Of a stretch of 64,000 bases of DNA, positions 26,471-36,350 are shown in pieces. The stretch is from Cohnella sp. OV330 (GTDB taxonomy: Bacteria > Bacillota > Bacilli > Paenibacillales > Paenibacillaceae). A model generated the notes under the pieces. The model was given only the letters and a program-made list of their open reading frames with translations, did no database searches and had not been told where the DNA came from. Made by a program: the position numbers and the translations under genes. The stretch covers positions 62,001 through 126,000 of the forward strand of contig NZ_FOKE01000006.1 of the NCBI RefSeq assembly GCF_900112065.1, read 5' to 3'. Every line of letters begins with the position of its first letter. Position 1 is the first letter of the stretch.

Positions 26471-28603
26471 ATGAAGCAAAGTTGGCGCGATCGTGTCAAG
26501 TCGGTGGAGTGGAAGCAAGGAGCCGACACGCTGGGAGGGTTCGCGAAGAAATTCGGGCAACAAATGAAAGAAACGAAGCTGGAAAGCCCGATCCGTTCTG
26601 TCGGCGTGAAGCTGTTCATTCTTGTATTCTGCGGGATCCTGCTGTGCGTCGTGTCACTAGGACTATTCTCCTATTCCAAGTCCCGTTCCGTCATCGAAAA
26701 CAAAGTATCCGAATCCAGCATGGAGACGGCGAAGCAAGTATCCGGACGAATGGACCTGCTCCTCTCCGGTTATGAGCGCAAGTCGATGGAGTTTTTGTCC
26801 GACTCGGAGTTTATCTCGCAGGTAAGTGCCGCTATTTCGTCTACGGACGATTTCGAACGCTTCGACAACCAGCGTACGATTACGACGAAGCTGTCCAACG
26901 TCATGATCTCGGACAATTCGATCGCCGGCATTTTCTTGCTGCCTACCGATCCTTCCATGGCCGTGATCGGCTCGTCCAATGCGGGAGGCGTCCCCGACAT
27001 GAAGGAGAACCCGCCTGCATTCATGGACACGATGAAGCAAGCGGCAGGCAAGGTCGTATGGGTGCCGACGATGCAAACGGGCATCACCGGCAAACAGACG
27101 GCGCCGACGATCGCGGTCGGGCGCGCATTGATGAACGTCAATTCGGGCAATCCTTATCTGCTGGTCATCGAGCTTAACATCAAGGCGCTGCAGGACATGC
27201 TGGCGAACGTGAGCTTCGGCGACGGCAGCGCGACGTATATCGTCGCGCCGGACGGCACGATCGTCTATGCGGCCGACGCCGCTTTGATGGGCCAGAAGTA
27301 CGAAGAAAAGCTGCCGGACCAGTCCGGCGAAATCAAGATCAAGTCGGGCGGCAAAGAAATGCTCTCCGTCGGCTCCGCATCGGCCGGCACCAGCGGCTGG
27401 ACCGTCGTCGGGAACATCCCGACCTCCTCGCTCGTCAAGGACGCGAAGGTCATCCGCAACCTGACGTTTCTCATGTGCGGTCTGTCCGTGCTCATCGCGG
27501 CGCTCATCGGCCTGTTCATCATGTGGACCGTCGGCAAGCCGCTCGGCCAGCTGCGCCATCTGATGAACGAGGGCGAGCGGGGCAATCTGACGGTGCGCAG
27601 CTCCATCCGGCAGAAGGACGAGATCGGACAAGTATCCGACAGCTTCAACCGGATGATGGAGCGCATCACGGAGCTCGTGCGCCAGACCAATCAATCCGCG
27701 AGCGAGGTGCTGGAGACCGCCAGCTCGCTTACGCTCGCGTCGACGAAGACGGCCAGCGCGGCCAAGGAGATCGCCGTGGCGACAGAAGAGATCGCCGGCG
27801 GCGCTACGAACCTGGCCGTCGAGTCCGAGCGCGGAAGCGAGATGACGAGTCAGATCGGCGACAAAGTGGTATCCGTCATCGACTCCAACGTAGAGATGGG
27901 CAAGTCGGCCTATGAGGTCGAGGAAGCCGGCCGGAAGGGCACGCAGTATATGGCCGGCCTGATGGAGAAAACCGGGCACACCGAAGAGATGACGCGCTCG
28001 ATGGTCGACAAGGTCGACAAGCTCAAGGAGAGCACCGGATCGATCAGCAAAATTCTCGACGTGCTCGGCAACATGACGAAGCAAACGAACATTTTGTCGC
28101 TGAACGCCACGATCGAAGCAGCCCGCGCGGGCGCGGCCGGCAGAGGCTTCATGGTCGTCGCGGACGAGATCCGCAAGCTCGCGGACCAGTCGCGCCAATC
28201 GATCGGCGTCGTCGGCGAGATCGTCGACCGAATCGGCCAGGAGATCGACGAGACGGTATCCGTGCTCTCCGACGCGTATCCGCTGTTCAGAGAGCAGATC
28301 GAAGCCGTCCGGGATGCCAACAAAATTTTCGAAAACGTACAAACGCACATGGGCGACTTCAATGAGCGCCTCCATGCCGCTACCGCATCGGTATCGCAGC
28401 TCGAGCAAGCCCAGGAGACGCTCACGATGACGATGACGAACGTCAGCGCCGTCGCGCAGCAAGCTTCGGCGACGAGCGAGCAGGTCGCCTCTCTAAGCAA
28501 CGAACAGCTTGGCATCAGCGACGGCCTCGTGCAGCTGTCCAACAAGCTGGAGACGGTGTCCCAGCAGCTACGTCAATCGTTGTCGCAATTCACCGTCGCT
28601 TAA
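26471..28603 (+). CDS. Methyl-accepting chemotaxis protein
   Basis: A 710-residue transmembrane chemoreceptor. After a cytoplasmic N-terminus, helix 1 is at about residues 45-67, an extracellular dCache-like sensor domain spans about 70-325, helix 2 follows near 335-357 ('LTFLMCGLSVLIAALIGLF'), then a HAMP domain and the signalling coiled coil. The hairpin tip that contacts CheA and CheW is seen in 'QTNILSLNATIEAARAGAAG' and 'RGFMVVADEIRKLADQSRQS'. The ligand is unknown. The start is ATG 26471 with GGAGGGTG upstream. It is a single gene with a structured leader and its own terminator; no che genes are nearby. Confidence 0.93.
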   Translation: MKQSWRDRVKSVEWKQGADTLGGFAKKFGQQMKETKLESPIRSVGVKLFILVFCGILLCVVSLGLFSYSKSRSVIENKVSESSMETAKQVSGRMDLLLSGYERKSMEFLSDSEFISQVSAAISSTDDFERFDNQRTITTKLSNVMISDNSIAGIFLLPTDPSMAVIGSSNAGGVPDMKENPPAFMDTMKQAAGKVVWVPTMQTGITGKQTAPTIAVGRALMNVNSGNPYLLVIELNIKALQDMLANVSFGDGSATYIVAPDGTIVYAADAALMGQKYEEKLPDQSGEIKIKSGGKEMLSVGSASAGTSGWTVVGNIPTSSLVKDAKVIRNLTFLMCGLSVLIAALIGLFIMWTVGKPLGQLRHLMNEGERGNLTVRSSIRQKDEIGQVSDSFNRMMERITELVRQTNQSASEVLETASSLTLASTKTASAAKEIAVATEEIAGGATNLAVESERGSEMTSQIGDKVVSVIDSNVEMGKSAYEVEEAGRKGTQYMAGLMEKTGHTEEMTRSMVDKVDKLKESTGSISKILDVLGNMTKQTNILSLNATIEAARAGAAGRGFMVVADEIRKLADQSRQSIGVVGEIVDRIGQEIDETVSVLSDAYPLFREQIEAVRDANKIFENVQTHMGDFNERLHAATASVSQLEQAQETLTMTMTNVSAVAQQASATSEQVASLSNEQLGISDGLVQLSNKLETVSQQLRQSLSQFTVA

Positions 28604-28637
28604 TCGATTCGAATCGCATTGCATTAAGACATTGGAT

Positions 28638-28668
28638 GCCGCTCCCGAGTTCGGGGGCGGCGTTTTTC
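28638..28668 (+). terminator. Terminator of the chemoreceptor gene
   Basis: GCCGCTCCCGA (28638-28648) pairs with TCGGGGGCGGC (28651-28661) with minor wobble and a two-base gap as loop, then GTTTTTC. Confidence 0.8.
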
Positions 28669-28778
28669 TTTTTCGCGAGAAAACGGGTCTCCCCGCACGC
28701 GGCAGGTTAGCGGTTAAGCGACCGGGCAACAATGGGGAATAACAGCGTTACAATACGTAGACGGGGAAGGGATGACCG

Positions 28779-30617
28779 TTGAACGGTCCGGTGCATGCTC
28801 GGATTTTTAAACTGATGATCGTGCTGGCCGCCGTCTTCGGCGTGATGGAGGCGAGGCTGGCATGGGTACAGCTTGGGGGAGGCGGCCGAAGCGAGAATGC
28901 TGTCGCAGGCCTGTCCAAGCAAGCCTATCTGCAGCATTCGGATCCGCTGGAGCTCGATAGCGGTCGCGGGCAGTTCGTCGACCGCGACGGATTGCCCCTG
29001 ACCGGCAAGACGATCCGCGCGCTCGCGGCGTACCCGACCGGCGGAATGCCTCGCGGCTCCGACCGTCTGCTGCAGAAGCTGGCGGATACGCTCGGGGAGA
29101 GCGTCGAGCAGGTGGGCGCCTGGCTCGACGCGATTCGCGAGCCGCTTGTATGGAAAAAAGGGAAGACGGGTACGGTCGTTGCGCTGACGGAGGCGCAGGA
29201 GAAGCAAATCGGAGGGCTGGGCCTGACCGGCGTGGCCGTGGTGCCTTATGTCGAGCGCTACGGCGCTGAGGCCGGGGGCGGCTTGGCGCTGCATGCGATC
29301 GGCTATACGGCGCAGGACCCCGCGCGTTTGACGAAGCTGTACGGCAAGGAGCTGGCTTCAGGAAAAGCGAAAACGGCCGACCAGATCGGGGAGGCGGGTC
29401 TCGAGCTGTCGCTCAACCGGCTGATTCGCGGCATCGGCAGCACTTACGCAGTCGCGACGACAGACGGCGCGCGGCGTCCGCTCGCCGGCATCGGCATGCG
29501 CATCTCGGGACCGGCGAATCCGCATTATCCGCTTCAGGTGCGGACGACGATCGACGCGGACGTACAGCGCGCGGCAGAGGCGGCAATGAAAAAGCATGGG
29601 ATTAAAGAAGGCGCCGTCGTCGTGCTGGACGCGGACCGTGCAGACATCCTCTGCATGGTTTCGCTGCCCGCGTTCGACCCGGCACACATCGGCATCGCGG
29701 GTACGGACGCGCGCAACCATGCGCTCATCGCCGTTCCGCCTGGTTCAGTATTCAAGACGGTCACGCTCGCTGCGGCGCTAGAAGCCGGCGTCACGACGCT
29801 AGACGAGACGTTCCGCTGTACGGGTACATACGGCAGGTACGGCCTGAACTGTTGGCTGCACGGCGGCCACGGCGTGCTGACGGTCAAGGAGGCGTTCGCG
29901 GAATCATGCAACGTCGTGTTCGCCGCGCTTGCGGAGCGGCTCGATCCGGCGCTGCTCGCAGAAACCGCCGACAAGCTCGGGCTTGGCCGGCAGATCGGAT
30001 GGCAGATCGGCTCGTTCGTCGACGGCAAGCCGCTGCGCCTGCTGGAGGAGGAACAGCCGGGCGCGATATTCGCAACGCCTGTGGCCGGCAAGGACGGCGG
30101 GGTACGGACGGGGACGGGCATCGGCCAGCGCGACGTCCGGGTGACGCCGCTGCAAGCGGCCAACCTGGTCGTGACCCTGCTGCATGGCGGTCGCGTGCAG
30201 TCGCCGCGGATCGCCACGGAGATCCGCTACGCCGACGGCGGGCTGCTGGCGAGCATGCCTGCGCGCGGAGCGCCGTCCGAATTCGGCAGCATCAAGCCGG
30301 CTACGGCGGCCGCCCTGCGCGAAGCGATGCGAGCGGTCGTCACGGAAGGCACGGCCGAGCAGGCGCTCGGGTCAAACGAATGGCCGCTTGCCGGCAAGTC
30401 CGGCACCGCGGAGCTTGCCGGCAAGCGGCCGGCGATGAACGATCAATGGTTCGTGGGATACGGACCGGCCAAAGGCCGTCCTCGATATGCGGTAGCCGTG
30501 CTGCTGGAAAATCGTACGGCCGGCGTCCGCAATGCGGCGCCGGCCGTATTCGGCGACATTATGGACGCGCTTCGTCGGTTGGAGCGGACGGACCCGGTCC
30601 CCCCGGCACGGTCGTAG
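28779..30617 (+). CDS. Penicillin-binding protein 2-type transpeptidase
   Basis: A 612-residue class B penicillin-binding protein that cross-links peptidoglycan. An uncleaved N-terminal helix (about residues 8-28) anchors it; a dimerisation/pedestal domain follows ('LDSGRGQFVDRDGLPLTG'), then the transpeptidase domain. The active-site SxxK is in 'PPGSVFKTVTL' near residue 327, SxN in 'AESCNVVFA', and KSG in 'AGKSGTAELAG' near residue 540. The start is TTG 28779 after GAAGGGATG. Which class B enzyme it is (elongation, spore cortex or other) cannot be told from sequence alone. Its last 59 bases overlap the convergent YtvI-like gene. Confidence 0.9.
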   Translation: MNGPVHARIFKLMIVLAAVFGVMEARLAWVQLGGGGRSENAVAGLSKQAYLQHSDPLELDSGRGQFVDRDGLPLTGKTIRALAAYPTGGMPRGSDRLLQKLADTLGESVEQVGAWLDAIREPLVWKKGKTGTVVALTEAQEKQIGGLGLTGVAVVPYVERYGAEAGGGLALHAIGYTAQDPARLTKLYGKELASGKAKTADQIGEAGLELSLNRLIRGIGSTYAVATTDGARRPLAGIGMRISGPANPHYPLQVRTTIDADVQRAAEAAMKKHGIKEGAVVVLDADRADILCMVSLPAFDPAHIGIAGTDARNHALIAVPPGSVFKTVTLAAALEAGVTTLDETFRCTGTYGRYGLNCWLHGGHGVLTVKEAFAESCNVVFAALAERLDPALLAETADKLGLGRQIGWQIGSFVDGKPLRLLEEEQPGAIFATPVAGKDGGVRTGTGIGQRDVRVTPLQAANLVVTLLHGGRVQSPRIATEIRYADGGLLASMPARGAPSEFGSIKPATAAALREAMRAVVTEGTAEQALGSNEWPLAGKSGTAELAGKRPAMNDQWFVGYGPAKGRPRYAVAVLLENRTAGVRNAAPAVFGDIMDALRRLERTDPVPPARS

Positions 30618-31728
30618 TCTCCGCGACGGGATTAAAGGGCGATACGATGAATTCCTCTTTGGGCCAGCGAATCCATCTGTGGAAGTAGCCTTGATCGTAC
30701 AGCGCCTTGAGCAGGATCATCAGGATCGGCGCCACGATCAGGCCCGCGAAGCCGAAGAAGGACAACGAGATCATCATGAAGGCGAGCATCGTAAATGCGG
30801 AGACGCCGACGGTCTGTCCCGTGATGCGCGGCTCCAGGAACTGGCGGGTCAGCGTCACGACGAGCAGCAGCGCGGTGAGCCAGATGGCGAGGCCCGTCTG
30901 TCCGACGATGAACAGATACAAGATCCAAGGAATGAACAACGTGCTGACGCCGAGCAGCGGCAGGACGTCGAAGAAGGCGGCGAGCAGCGCGATCGTAAAC
31001 GCATTGTTCACCTGCAGCGCGAGCAGGGCGATCAGGATGACCAGAAAGGTGATGCTGATCAGCTTGAGCTGGGATTTGAGGTAAGCCCCGATGCCTTTAA
31101 ACACATTTTCGCGCAAAAAGGTAAACGCGGTTTTGAGCGTCTTGGGCGAGCGCTGGCCTGCCAGCCGTTTCCACATGTCGATCTCGACGCTTAAGAAGTA
31201 AGCCAGGATCAGGGCGATCGAGAAGTTCAGCACGAACGAGGAAAAGGAGCTGACGAAGCCGACCGTGCCGTTGAACAGATTGGTAGCCAGCTTTGTGCCG
31301 AATTTGACGATATTTTCGGCGGCGCCCTGCAGCTTGTCCGCGAGGCCGTCCGGCAGGCTGTCGGAGCGCTGTTGCACTTCGGCCGTGATCGATCGGATTT
31401 GAGCTTCGACCTGGTCTTGGTATTTCGGCAGCTTTTCGACGAGCTCGGAAGTTTGGTGGTAAAACATGAAGCCGATGCCGGCGAGCGCGGCGAGCAGCAC
31501 GGCCGTGAACAGCAGCACGCTGATGCCGGAAGCGATCGCCTTGCGGATGCCCAGCTTGTGCAGCCTGCGGGCGAGCGGCTCGATGCAGAGGAAAATAATA
31601 AAGGAAAGGAATACCGGCGTAGCAATCTTATACAAATAACTAAAAGCGAACATGATAAGCCAGACGGTCAAAACGACCAAAGCGATGTCGAACGCGGTTC
31701 TCCAGTATTTTTGATACAGCGAGAGCAT
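30559..31728 (-). CDS. AI-2E family / sporulation membrane protein YtvI-like
   Basis: A 389-residue membrane protein with about eight helices. The first two helices lie at about residues 13-55 ('ALVVLTVWLIMFAFSYLY'); the soluble segment with 'FYHQTSELVEKLPKYQDQV' follows; then come helices near 150-180, 220-290 and 310-340, with the family signature 'FFDVLPLLGVSTLFIPW' and 'EPRITGQTVGVSAF'. These agree with the YtvI branch of the AI-2E family, which is sporulation-associated in B. subtilis. The C-terminal tail is Pro-rich. GGAGAAG precedes the ATG. The end overlaps the PBP gene on the other strand by 59 bases. Confidence 0.87.
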   Translation of the reverse strand: MLSLYQKYWRTAFDIALVVLTVWLIMFAFSYLYKIATPVFLSFIIFLCIEPLARRLHKLGIRKAIASGISVLLFTAVLLAALAGIGFMFYHQTSELVEKLPKYQDQVEAQIRSITAEVQQRSDSLPDGLADKLQGAAENIVKFGTKLATNLFNGTVGFVSSFSSFVLNFSIALILAYFLSVEIDMWKRLAGQRSPKTLKTAFTFLRENVFKGIGAYLKSQLKLISITFLVILIALLALQVNNAFTIALLAAFFDVLPLLGVSTLFIPWILYLFIVGQTGLAIWLTALLLVVTLTRQFLEPRITGQTVGVSAFTMLAFMMISLSFFGFAGLIVAPILMILLKALYDQGYFHRWIRWPKEEFIVSPFNPVAETTTVPGGPGPSAPTDEARP

Positions 31729-31952
31729 TATGTACTTCTCCTTTGTTGGTTAGATGAGGCTATGGTTACTATATTAACCGATAATACGCGGACAAGGCTA
31801 CGGCGTCTCAAAATGAGAAGCGCGGTTATTCGGATCGCGTCCGACTTCAAAAAGATATACGACGCATCGTCAATTTTCGAACGACCTATGTTAAAATAAG
31901 AGAAGTTGAACGGCGGCAACATTCATAACAGAAAGCAAGATGGTGGTAACGC

Positions 31953-33449
31953 ATGGACGTCATTCTTTGGTGGGGCTTTTATTTTTTGACTTTTTACGCG
32001 TTTTTGCCGGGATTCATCAGCCGGATGTTCGGATTTCGCGTCTTTTCCCGAGGCATCGCAGAGCGCGAGATCTCGCTGACGTTCGACGACGGGCCGCACC
32101 CGGTCTATACGCCGAGGCTCCTCGACCTGCTTAAGGCGCACGGCGCGCACGCGACTTTTTTCGTGGTCGGCGCGCATGCGGAGAAGCATCCGGACATCGT
32201 GCGGCGCATGCATGAAGAGGGGCATGACATCGGCATCCACAACTACGTTCACCGCAGCAACTGGATCATGGGGCCGGTCAGCGTCAGGCGGCATGTCGTA
32301 CGGACCGGCGATATCGTGGAGCGCATCACGGGGACGCGGCCGAGATATTACCGCCCGCCTTGGGGCATCGTCAACGTCTTCGATTTTATCGGTCGCGGCA
32401 AGCCGCAGATCGTCTTGTGGACCGCGCTGTTCGGCGACTGGAAGCTCAAGGTGGGCGCCGAACGCCTCTACGGGAAGATCAGGCGCAAGCTGCAGCCCGG
32501 CGCAGTGCTGCTGCTTCACGATTGCGGCGATACGTTCGGCGCCGATCCCGATGCGCCGGCCAATACGATCGATGCCGTCGGCCGCATTCTCGAGGACGGC
32601 AAGCGGGAGGGGCTGCGCTTCGTCGGCATCGGCGAGATGATGCGGCAGACCAAGCTGAACAAGGAGGAATCCAAAGCGCGAAGCGGCGGGCCGAGCGCCG
32701 ATTCTTCCGAAGGAATCTTTCAGCAAGGTCAGGGCAAGTCGGCCGCAGCGCCGAAAACGGGACCGTTCAAGCGGACGGTCGTAGCGGCTTGGATGCTTTG
32801 GGAGGACGTATTCGGCTGGATCTTCCGTCTTCGCCCGGTCGGAGACGGCAAATCGTTTCACTACCGGATCATCCGGTACGACGGACCGGCGATCACGCTT
32901 GAAGACGGCGGCCGGATCGAACGGGGAGACCGGGTGTTGGAGCTGCACTTCGTCAATAAAATGATGCTGGATATCGGCATGACCTCCCGTTCGGAGATGC
33001 AGATCGCCATCCGCGTCATCCAGTCCGTCAAGAAGGCATTGCCGCTCTTGGCCAAGGAGCTTCGCTCGCTGCCCGGCGGCGAAGACGTCAAGGCGCTGTA
33101 CGGCATATCGATGATCAACCGCGGGTCCGAGGGCCTGGGCTTCGAGACGTTCGCGCTTCAGAAGGGCGTTTTTGCCTGGTTTACGAACCGCTATCTGCGT
33201 CTTTTGACGGCCATTATTCATCCGCAGGGACGGACGCGGGTCAAATCGCACGGCGAGCGGATGGAGCCGCGTATGCTCATCATGTCTAGAATCAAGCTCA
33301 TGGAATGGGAAAAAGGGTCGTATTCGCCCGCCAAAGCGCGCGCCTCGAAGGCCGAGATCGAGCAAGGCATGGCGTCGGTAGGGGCCGCGGGTTACGGCGA
33401 TACCGAAGCCAGGCTCGGCAGCGACGGACGAACCGGCGATCGGGCTTAG
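31953..33449 (+). CDS. Polysaccharide deacetylase family protein with C-terminal YkoP-like region
   Basis: A 498-residue protein. One N-terminal helix (residues 3-25) is followed by a NodB domain (about 35-215) with motif 1 'LTFDDGPHPVYTP', motif 2 'HNYVHRSNW' preceded by 'GHDIGIH', motif 3 'YYRPPWG', and motif 5 'AVLLLHDCGD'. Such enzymes remove N-acetyl groups from chitin-like or peptidoglycan glycans using a metal ion. A charged linker leads to a second domain (about 260-450), 'FGWIFRLRPVGDGKSFHYRI' onward, similar to the YkoP-like region found fused or next to deacetylases. AGATGGTGG precedes the ATG. It stands alone between two divergent or convergent genes. Confidence 0.87.
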   Translation: MDVILWWGFYFLTFYAFLPGFISRMFGFRVFSRGIAEREISLTFDDGPHPVYTPRLLDLLKAHGAHATFFVVGAHAEKHPDIVRRMHEEGHDIGIHNYVHRSNWIMGPVSVRRHVVRTGDIVERITGTRPRYYRPPWGIVNVFDFIGRGKPQIVLWTALFGDWKLKVGAERLYGKIRRKLQPGAVLLLHDCGDTFGADPDAPANTIDAVGRILEDGKREGLRFVGIGEMMRQTKLNKEESKARSGGPSADSSEGIFQQGQGKSAAAPKTGPFKRTVVAAWMLWEDVFGWIFRLRPVGDGKSFHYRIIRYDGPAITLEDGGRIERGDRVLELHFVNKMMLDIGMTSRSEMQIAIRVIQSVKKALPLLAKELRSLPGGEDVKALYGISMINRGSEGLGFETFALQKGVFAWFTNRYLRLLTAIIHPQGRTRVKSHGERMEPRMLIMSRIKLMEWEKGSYSPAKARASKAEIEQGMASVGAAGYGDTEARLGSDGRTGDRA

Positions 33450-33500
33450 AAGCGTCTGCGAGTCCGGACATCGATGGTTAAGCATGTACAGGAATGAAAC

Positions 33501-33538
33501 GCAGGGAGAAGGTCATTTGCCTTCTCCCTGCGTTTTTG
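33501..33538 (+). terminator. Terminator of the deacetylase gene
   Basis: Perfect 12-pair stem GCAGGGAGAAGG (33501-33512) with CCTTCTCCCTGC (33520-33531), then GTTTTTG. Confidence 0.9.
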
Positions 33539-33551
33539 TTCATAGGTCGCT

Positions 33552-34253
33552 TCAGCGGGGCTTCAATCGCACGCCTCGTACGAGAAAGGCATCGCCTGTC
33601 CGGTTAGGGCAGGAAGGGATCGACACCTTCCGTCCGTTTTGAATCATGATGCCTCGCTGGGAGAGCTTCAAGCGAGGATTGCGCCCGTTCGCGCGGCAGC
33701 AAGAGAACGCAACCGGGGTCAGTCGCGCGAAGTTGCTGATCGTCCCTCCGACCTGCGGGGCTTCGACGATCCATTCGGCGGACGTTCGAGGTCCTTTGTA
33801 GATTTGGACCGTACGAAACCGCCAGCCGCGCGTTAGATTGCGCAGCGAGATCGACCACTTGCCGCTTCCTTGATTCGCGATGACGGCGCGCATGCGATCG
33901 CCCGGATGAACGGGATACGGGATGACAGTCTCGGCTTCGGGCAGTATCTCCCACCAAGCGTAATAGCTCGCGCTGCCGTTCGCGAATTCATGCGCCGTGC
34001 CGGTCTGGATCAGGCTGCCGTTCTTGTACCCGTCGATGCCGATCCAGGCGGACGAGTAGACCGGACGCGCGGAAGGGAATACAAAGGGGACCGTCCAATA
34101 CGCAGAGACGCGATTGTAAGCACCTGCGCCGCCGGACTGGGCGTAACCGCTCCAGTTGGCGGAAGTCCAGCCGACCGCCGTGCCTTGCGCCTTGTCCGAT
34201 CGGACGAATTTGCAAGGACGCTGCAATCGGATATTGCGGCTCATATTGGGCAT
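33552..34253 (-). CDS. G1-family (eqolisin-like) peptidase
   Basis: A 233-residue protein similar to glutamic peptidases of family G1, acid proteases best known from fungi. Conserved points are 'SANWSGYAQSGG' near residue 35, 'SSAWIGIDGYKNGSLIQTGTAH' with the catalytic Gln in 'LIQTG', 'YYAWWEILPE', and 'TSAEWIVEAP' with the catalytic Glu. It ends in 'AFLVRGVRLKPR' instead of the fungal tail. The start at 34253 (ATG) or 34244 is uncertain; only a weak GGGCGGTGG precedes it. No signal peptide or propeptide is visible from any in-frame start, odd for a family that is normally secreted. It is a single gene, convergent with the deacetylase gene. Confidence 0.78.
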   Translation of the reverse strand: MPNMSRNIRLQRPCKFVRSDKAQGTAVGWTSANWSGYAQSGGAGAYNRVSAYWTVPFVFPSARPVYSSAWIGIDGYKNGSLIQTGTAHEFANGSASYYAWWEILPEAETVIPYPVHPGDRMRAVIANQGSGKWSISLRNLTRGWRFRTVQIYKGPRTSAEWIVEAPQVGGTISNFARLTPVAFSCCRANGRNPRLKLSQRGIMIQNGRKVSIPSCPNRTGDAFLVRGVRLKPR

Positions 34254-34374
34254 TCGGCGCCACCGCCCTTCTCGTGATGCTATAAGGGATGCGTCGGAGG
34301 AGCGGAACGTATGGGTGAAGTTAAAATTCAGGCGATAACGGAGGGCGCCTAGCGGAAAGGGAGGGGAGGCATGC

Positions 34375-34402
34375 AAAAAGCGGGAGCCGTCGGCTCCCGC
34401 TT
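34375..34402 (-). terminator. Terminator of ilvD
   Basis: AAGCGGGAGCC (34378-34388) and GGCTCCCGCTT (34392-34402), three-base loop; the minus-strand T-run corresponds to A-run 34375-34379. Confidence 0.85.
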
Positions 34403-34471
34403 CTTCGTGTGGCTCGCATAGAGTGGTTCGTGTAAAGCGGTTCGTGAAGAAGGGTTAACGAGTACTCGTCG

Positions 34472-36154
34472 TTACATCTTCATGACGCCGCCGCGGCTGG
34501 CGTTGGTCACCATCGCGGAGTAGCGGGCGAGGTAGCCGCGTTTGATCTTCGGCTCGAAGCCCGGCCAGTTCGCCCGGCGGCGATCGAGTTCTTCGTCGCT
34601 TACTTCGAGGGTGATCGTACGGTTGTTCATGTCGAGCTCGATCATGTCGCCGTCTTCGACGAACGCGATCGGACCGCCTTCTGCCGCTTCCGGCGAGATG
34701 TGGCCGATGGCGATGCCGCGGGAAGCGCCGGAGAACCGGCCGTCGGTGATCAGGCCGACCTTCGTGCCGAGGCCCATGCCGACGATCTGCGACGTCGGCG
34801 CGAGCATCTCGGGCATGCCCGGGCCGCCCTTCGGACCTTCGTAGCGGATGACGACGACGTGGCCTTCCTTGACCTTGCCCTCAGCCAGACCGCGCAGCAC
34901 GTCGTCCTGCGAGTCGAAGCAGATCGCCGGGCCGCGGTGATAGCCGCCGACCGACTTGTCCACCGCGCCGACCTTGATGATCGAGCCGCCCGGCGCCAGG
35001 TTACCGAACATGACGGACAAGCCGCCTTCCTTCGTATGCGGGTCGTCGATCGGACGGATGACGGAGTGGTCCGTGATCTCGGCGCCTTCTACGTTCTCGC
35101 GCAGCGTCTTGGCGGATACCGTCATGACGTCGCCCTTTAGCGTGCCTTCCTTTTTGAACAGCTCGTTAATGATGGCGCTCACGCCGCCCGCGTTGTGCAA
35201 GTCTTCGATATGGTGGTCGGAGGCCGGCGCCAGCTTGGACAAGTACGGCGTACGCTTAGCCACTTCATTAATGCGCTCGATCGGGTACTCGATGCCGGCT
35301 TCATGCGCCAGCGCGAGCGTGTGCAGCACGGTGTTGGTCGAGCCGCCCATCGCCATGTCGAGCGCGAACGCGTTGTCGATCGAGTCGAGCGTGACGATGT
35401 CGCGCGGCTTGATGTCCTTCTTGATGAGCTCCATCAGCTGGGCGGCGGACTTCCTGACGAAGTCGCGGCGCTCCGGCGCGACGGCCAGGATCGTGCCGTT
35501 GCCCGGCAGCGCGAGGCCGAGCACTTCGGCGAGGCAGTTCATGGAGTTCGCCGTGAACATGCCGGAGCAGGAGCCGCAGGTCGGACAGCCGAACTGCTCG
35601 AGCTCGGTCAGGCTCTGCTCGTCGATCTTGCCCGTCATGTAGGCGCCGACGCCCTCGAAGACGGAGGTCAGCGAGATGGCGCGTCCGTCCTTGGTGCGTC
35701 CGGCCTTCATCGGGCCGCCGCTGACGAACAGCGTCGGGATGTTGACGCGCAGCGCGGCCATCATCATCCCCGGCGTGATCTTGTCGCAGTTCGGGATGCA
35801 GACCATGCCGTCGAACCAGTGGGCGTTGACCATCGTCTCGACGGAGTCGGCGATGATCTCGCGGCTCGCGAGCGAATAGCGCATGCCGATGTGACCCATC
35901 GCGATGCCGTCGTCGACGCCGATCGTATTGAACTCGAACGGGACGCCGCCCGCTTCGCGGATCGCTTCCTTGACGATTTTGCCGAATTCCTGCAGGTGGA
36001 CGTGACCCGGCACGATGTCGAGGTAAGAGTTGCAGACGGCGATGAACGGTTTGCCGAAATCTTCTTCCTTGACGCCGGCAGCGCGCAGCAAGCTGCGGTG
36101 GGGCGCGCGGTCGAAGCCTTTTTTGATCATATCGGAGCGCATTTTGGAAGCCAT
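34472..36154 (-). CDS. ilvD: Dihydroxy-acid dehydratase
   Basis: Converts 2,3-dihydroxy-isovalerate and -methylvalerate to the keto acids used for valine and isoleucine. It has 560 residues, the normal length. Fe-S and metal ligands are visible: Cys in '[16 protein letters not shown]' near residue 122 and the pair in '[19 protein letters not shown]' near 195; 'GSTNTVLH' and the C-terminal '[19 protein letters not shown]' are signatures. It starts with ATG 36154 preceded by GGGGGATTCTC, a moderate ribosome binding site. It stands alone here; other ilv or leu genes are not in the window. Confidence 0.97.
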   Translation of the reverse strand: MASKMRSDMIKKGFDRAPHRSLLRAAGVKEEDFGKPFIAVCNSYLDIVPGHVHLQEFGKIVKEAIREAGGVPFEFNTIGVDDGIAMGHIGMRYSLASREIIADSVETMVNAHWFDGMVCIPNCDKITPGMMMAALRVNIPTLFVSGGPMKAGRTKDGRAISLTSVFEGVGAYMTGKIDEQSLTELEQFGCPTCGSCSGMFTANSMNCLAEVLGLALPGNGTILAVAPERRDFVRKSAAQLMELIKKDIKPRDIVTLDSIDNAFALDMAMGGSTNTVLHTLALAHEAGIEYPIERINEVAKRTPYLSKLAPASDHHIEDLHNAGGVSAIINELFKKEGTLKGDVMTVSAKTLRENVEGAEITDHSVIRPIDDPHTKEGGLSVMFGNLAPGGSIIKVGAVDKSVGGYHRGPAICFDSQDDVLRGLAEGKVKEGHVVVIRYEGPKGGPGMPEMLAPTSQIVGMGLGTKVGLITDGRFSGASRGIAIGHISPEAAEGGPIAFVEDGDMIELDMNNRTITLEVSDEELDRRRANWPGFEPKIKRGYLARYSAMVTNASRGGVMKM

Positions 36155-36307
36155 GATGAGAATCCCCCGTTTCTTATGAATGCCGTGCTAGGACTTGGGT
36201 AGGGCAAGTGCGAATAGAAACAATTTTATCACATGAGGGCGCCTAACGGCTACTATGCCGCTGAGGCGACTGCAGGCAATCGACGCGATTGCCGCAGCTT
36301 GCGCGAA

Positions 36308-36333
36308 CGCCCCCTGCCTGTCGGCAGGGGGCG
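36308..36333 (-). terminator. Possible terminator of the exonuclease gene
   Basis: CGCCCCCTGCC (36308-36318) with GGCAGGGGGCG (36323-36333), loop TGTC. The stem is strong but no T-run follows on the minus strand, so terminator function is uncertain. Confidence 0.4.
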
Positions 36334-36350
36334 AGAGTCGAATCGAGGCG

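Noticed and set aside
34700-36202. Plus-strand open frames opposite ilvD
   Set aside because: IlvD motifs are complete on the minus strand; the antisense products have no recognisable features.
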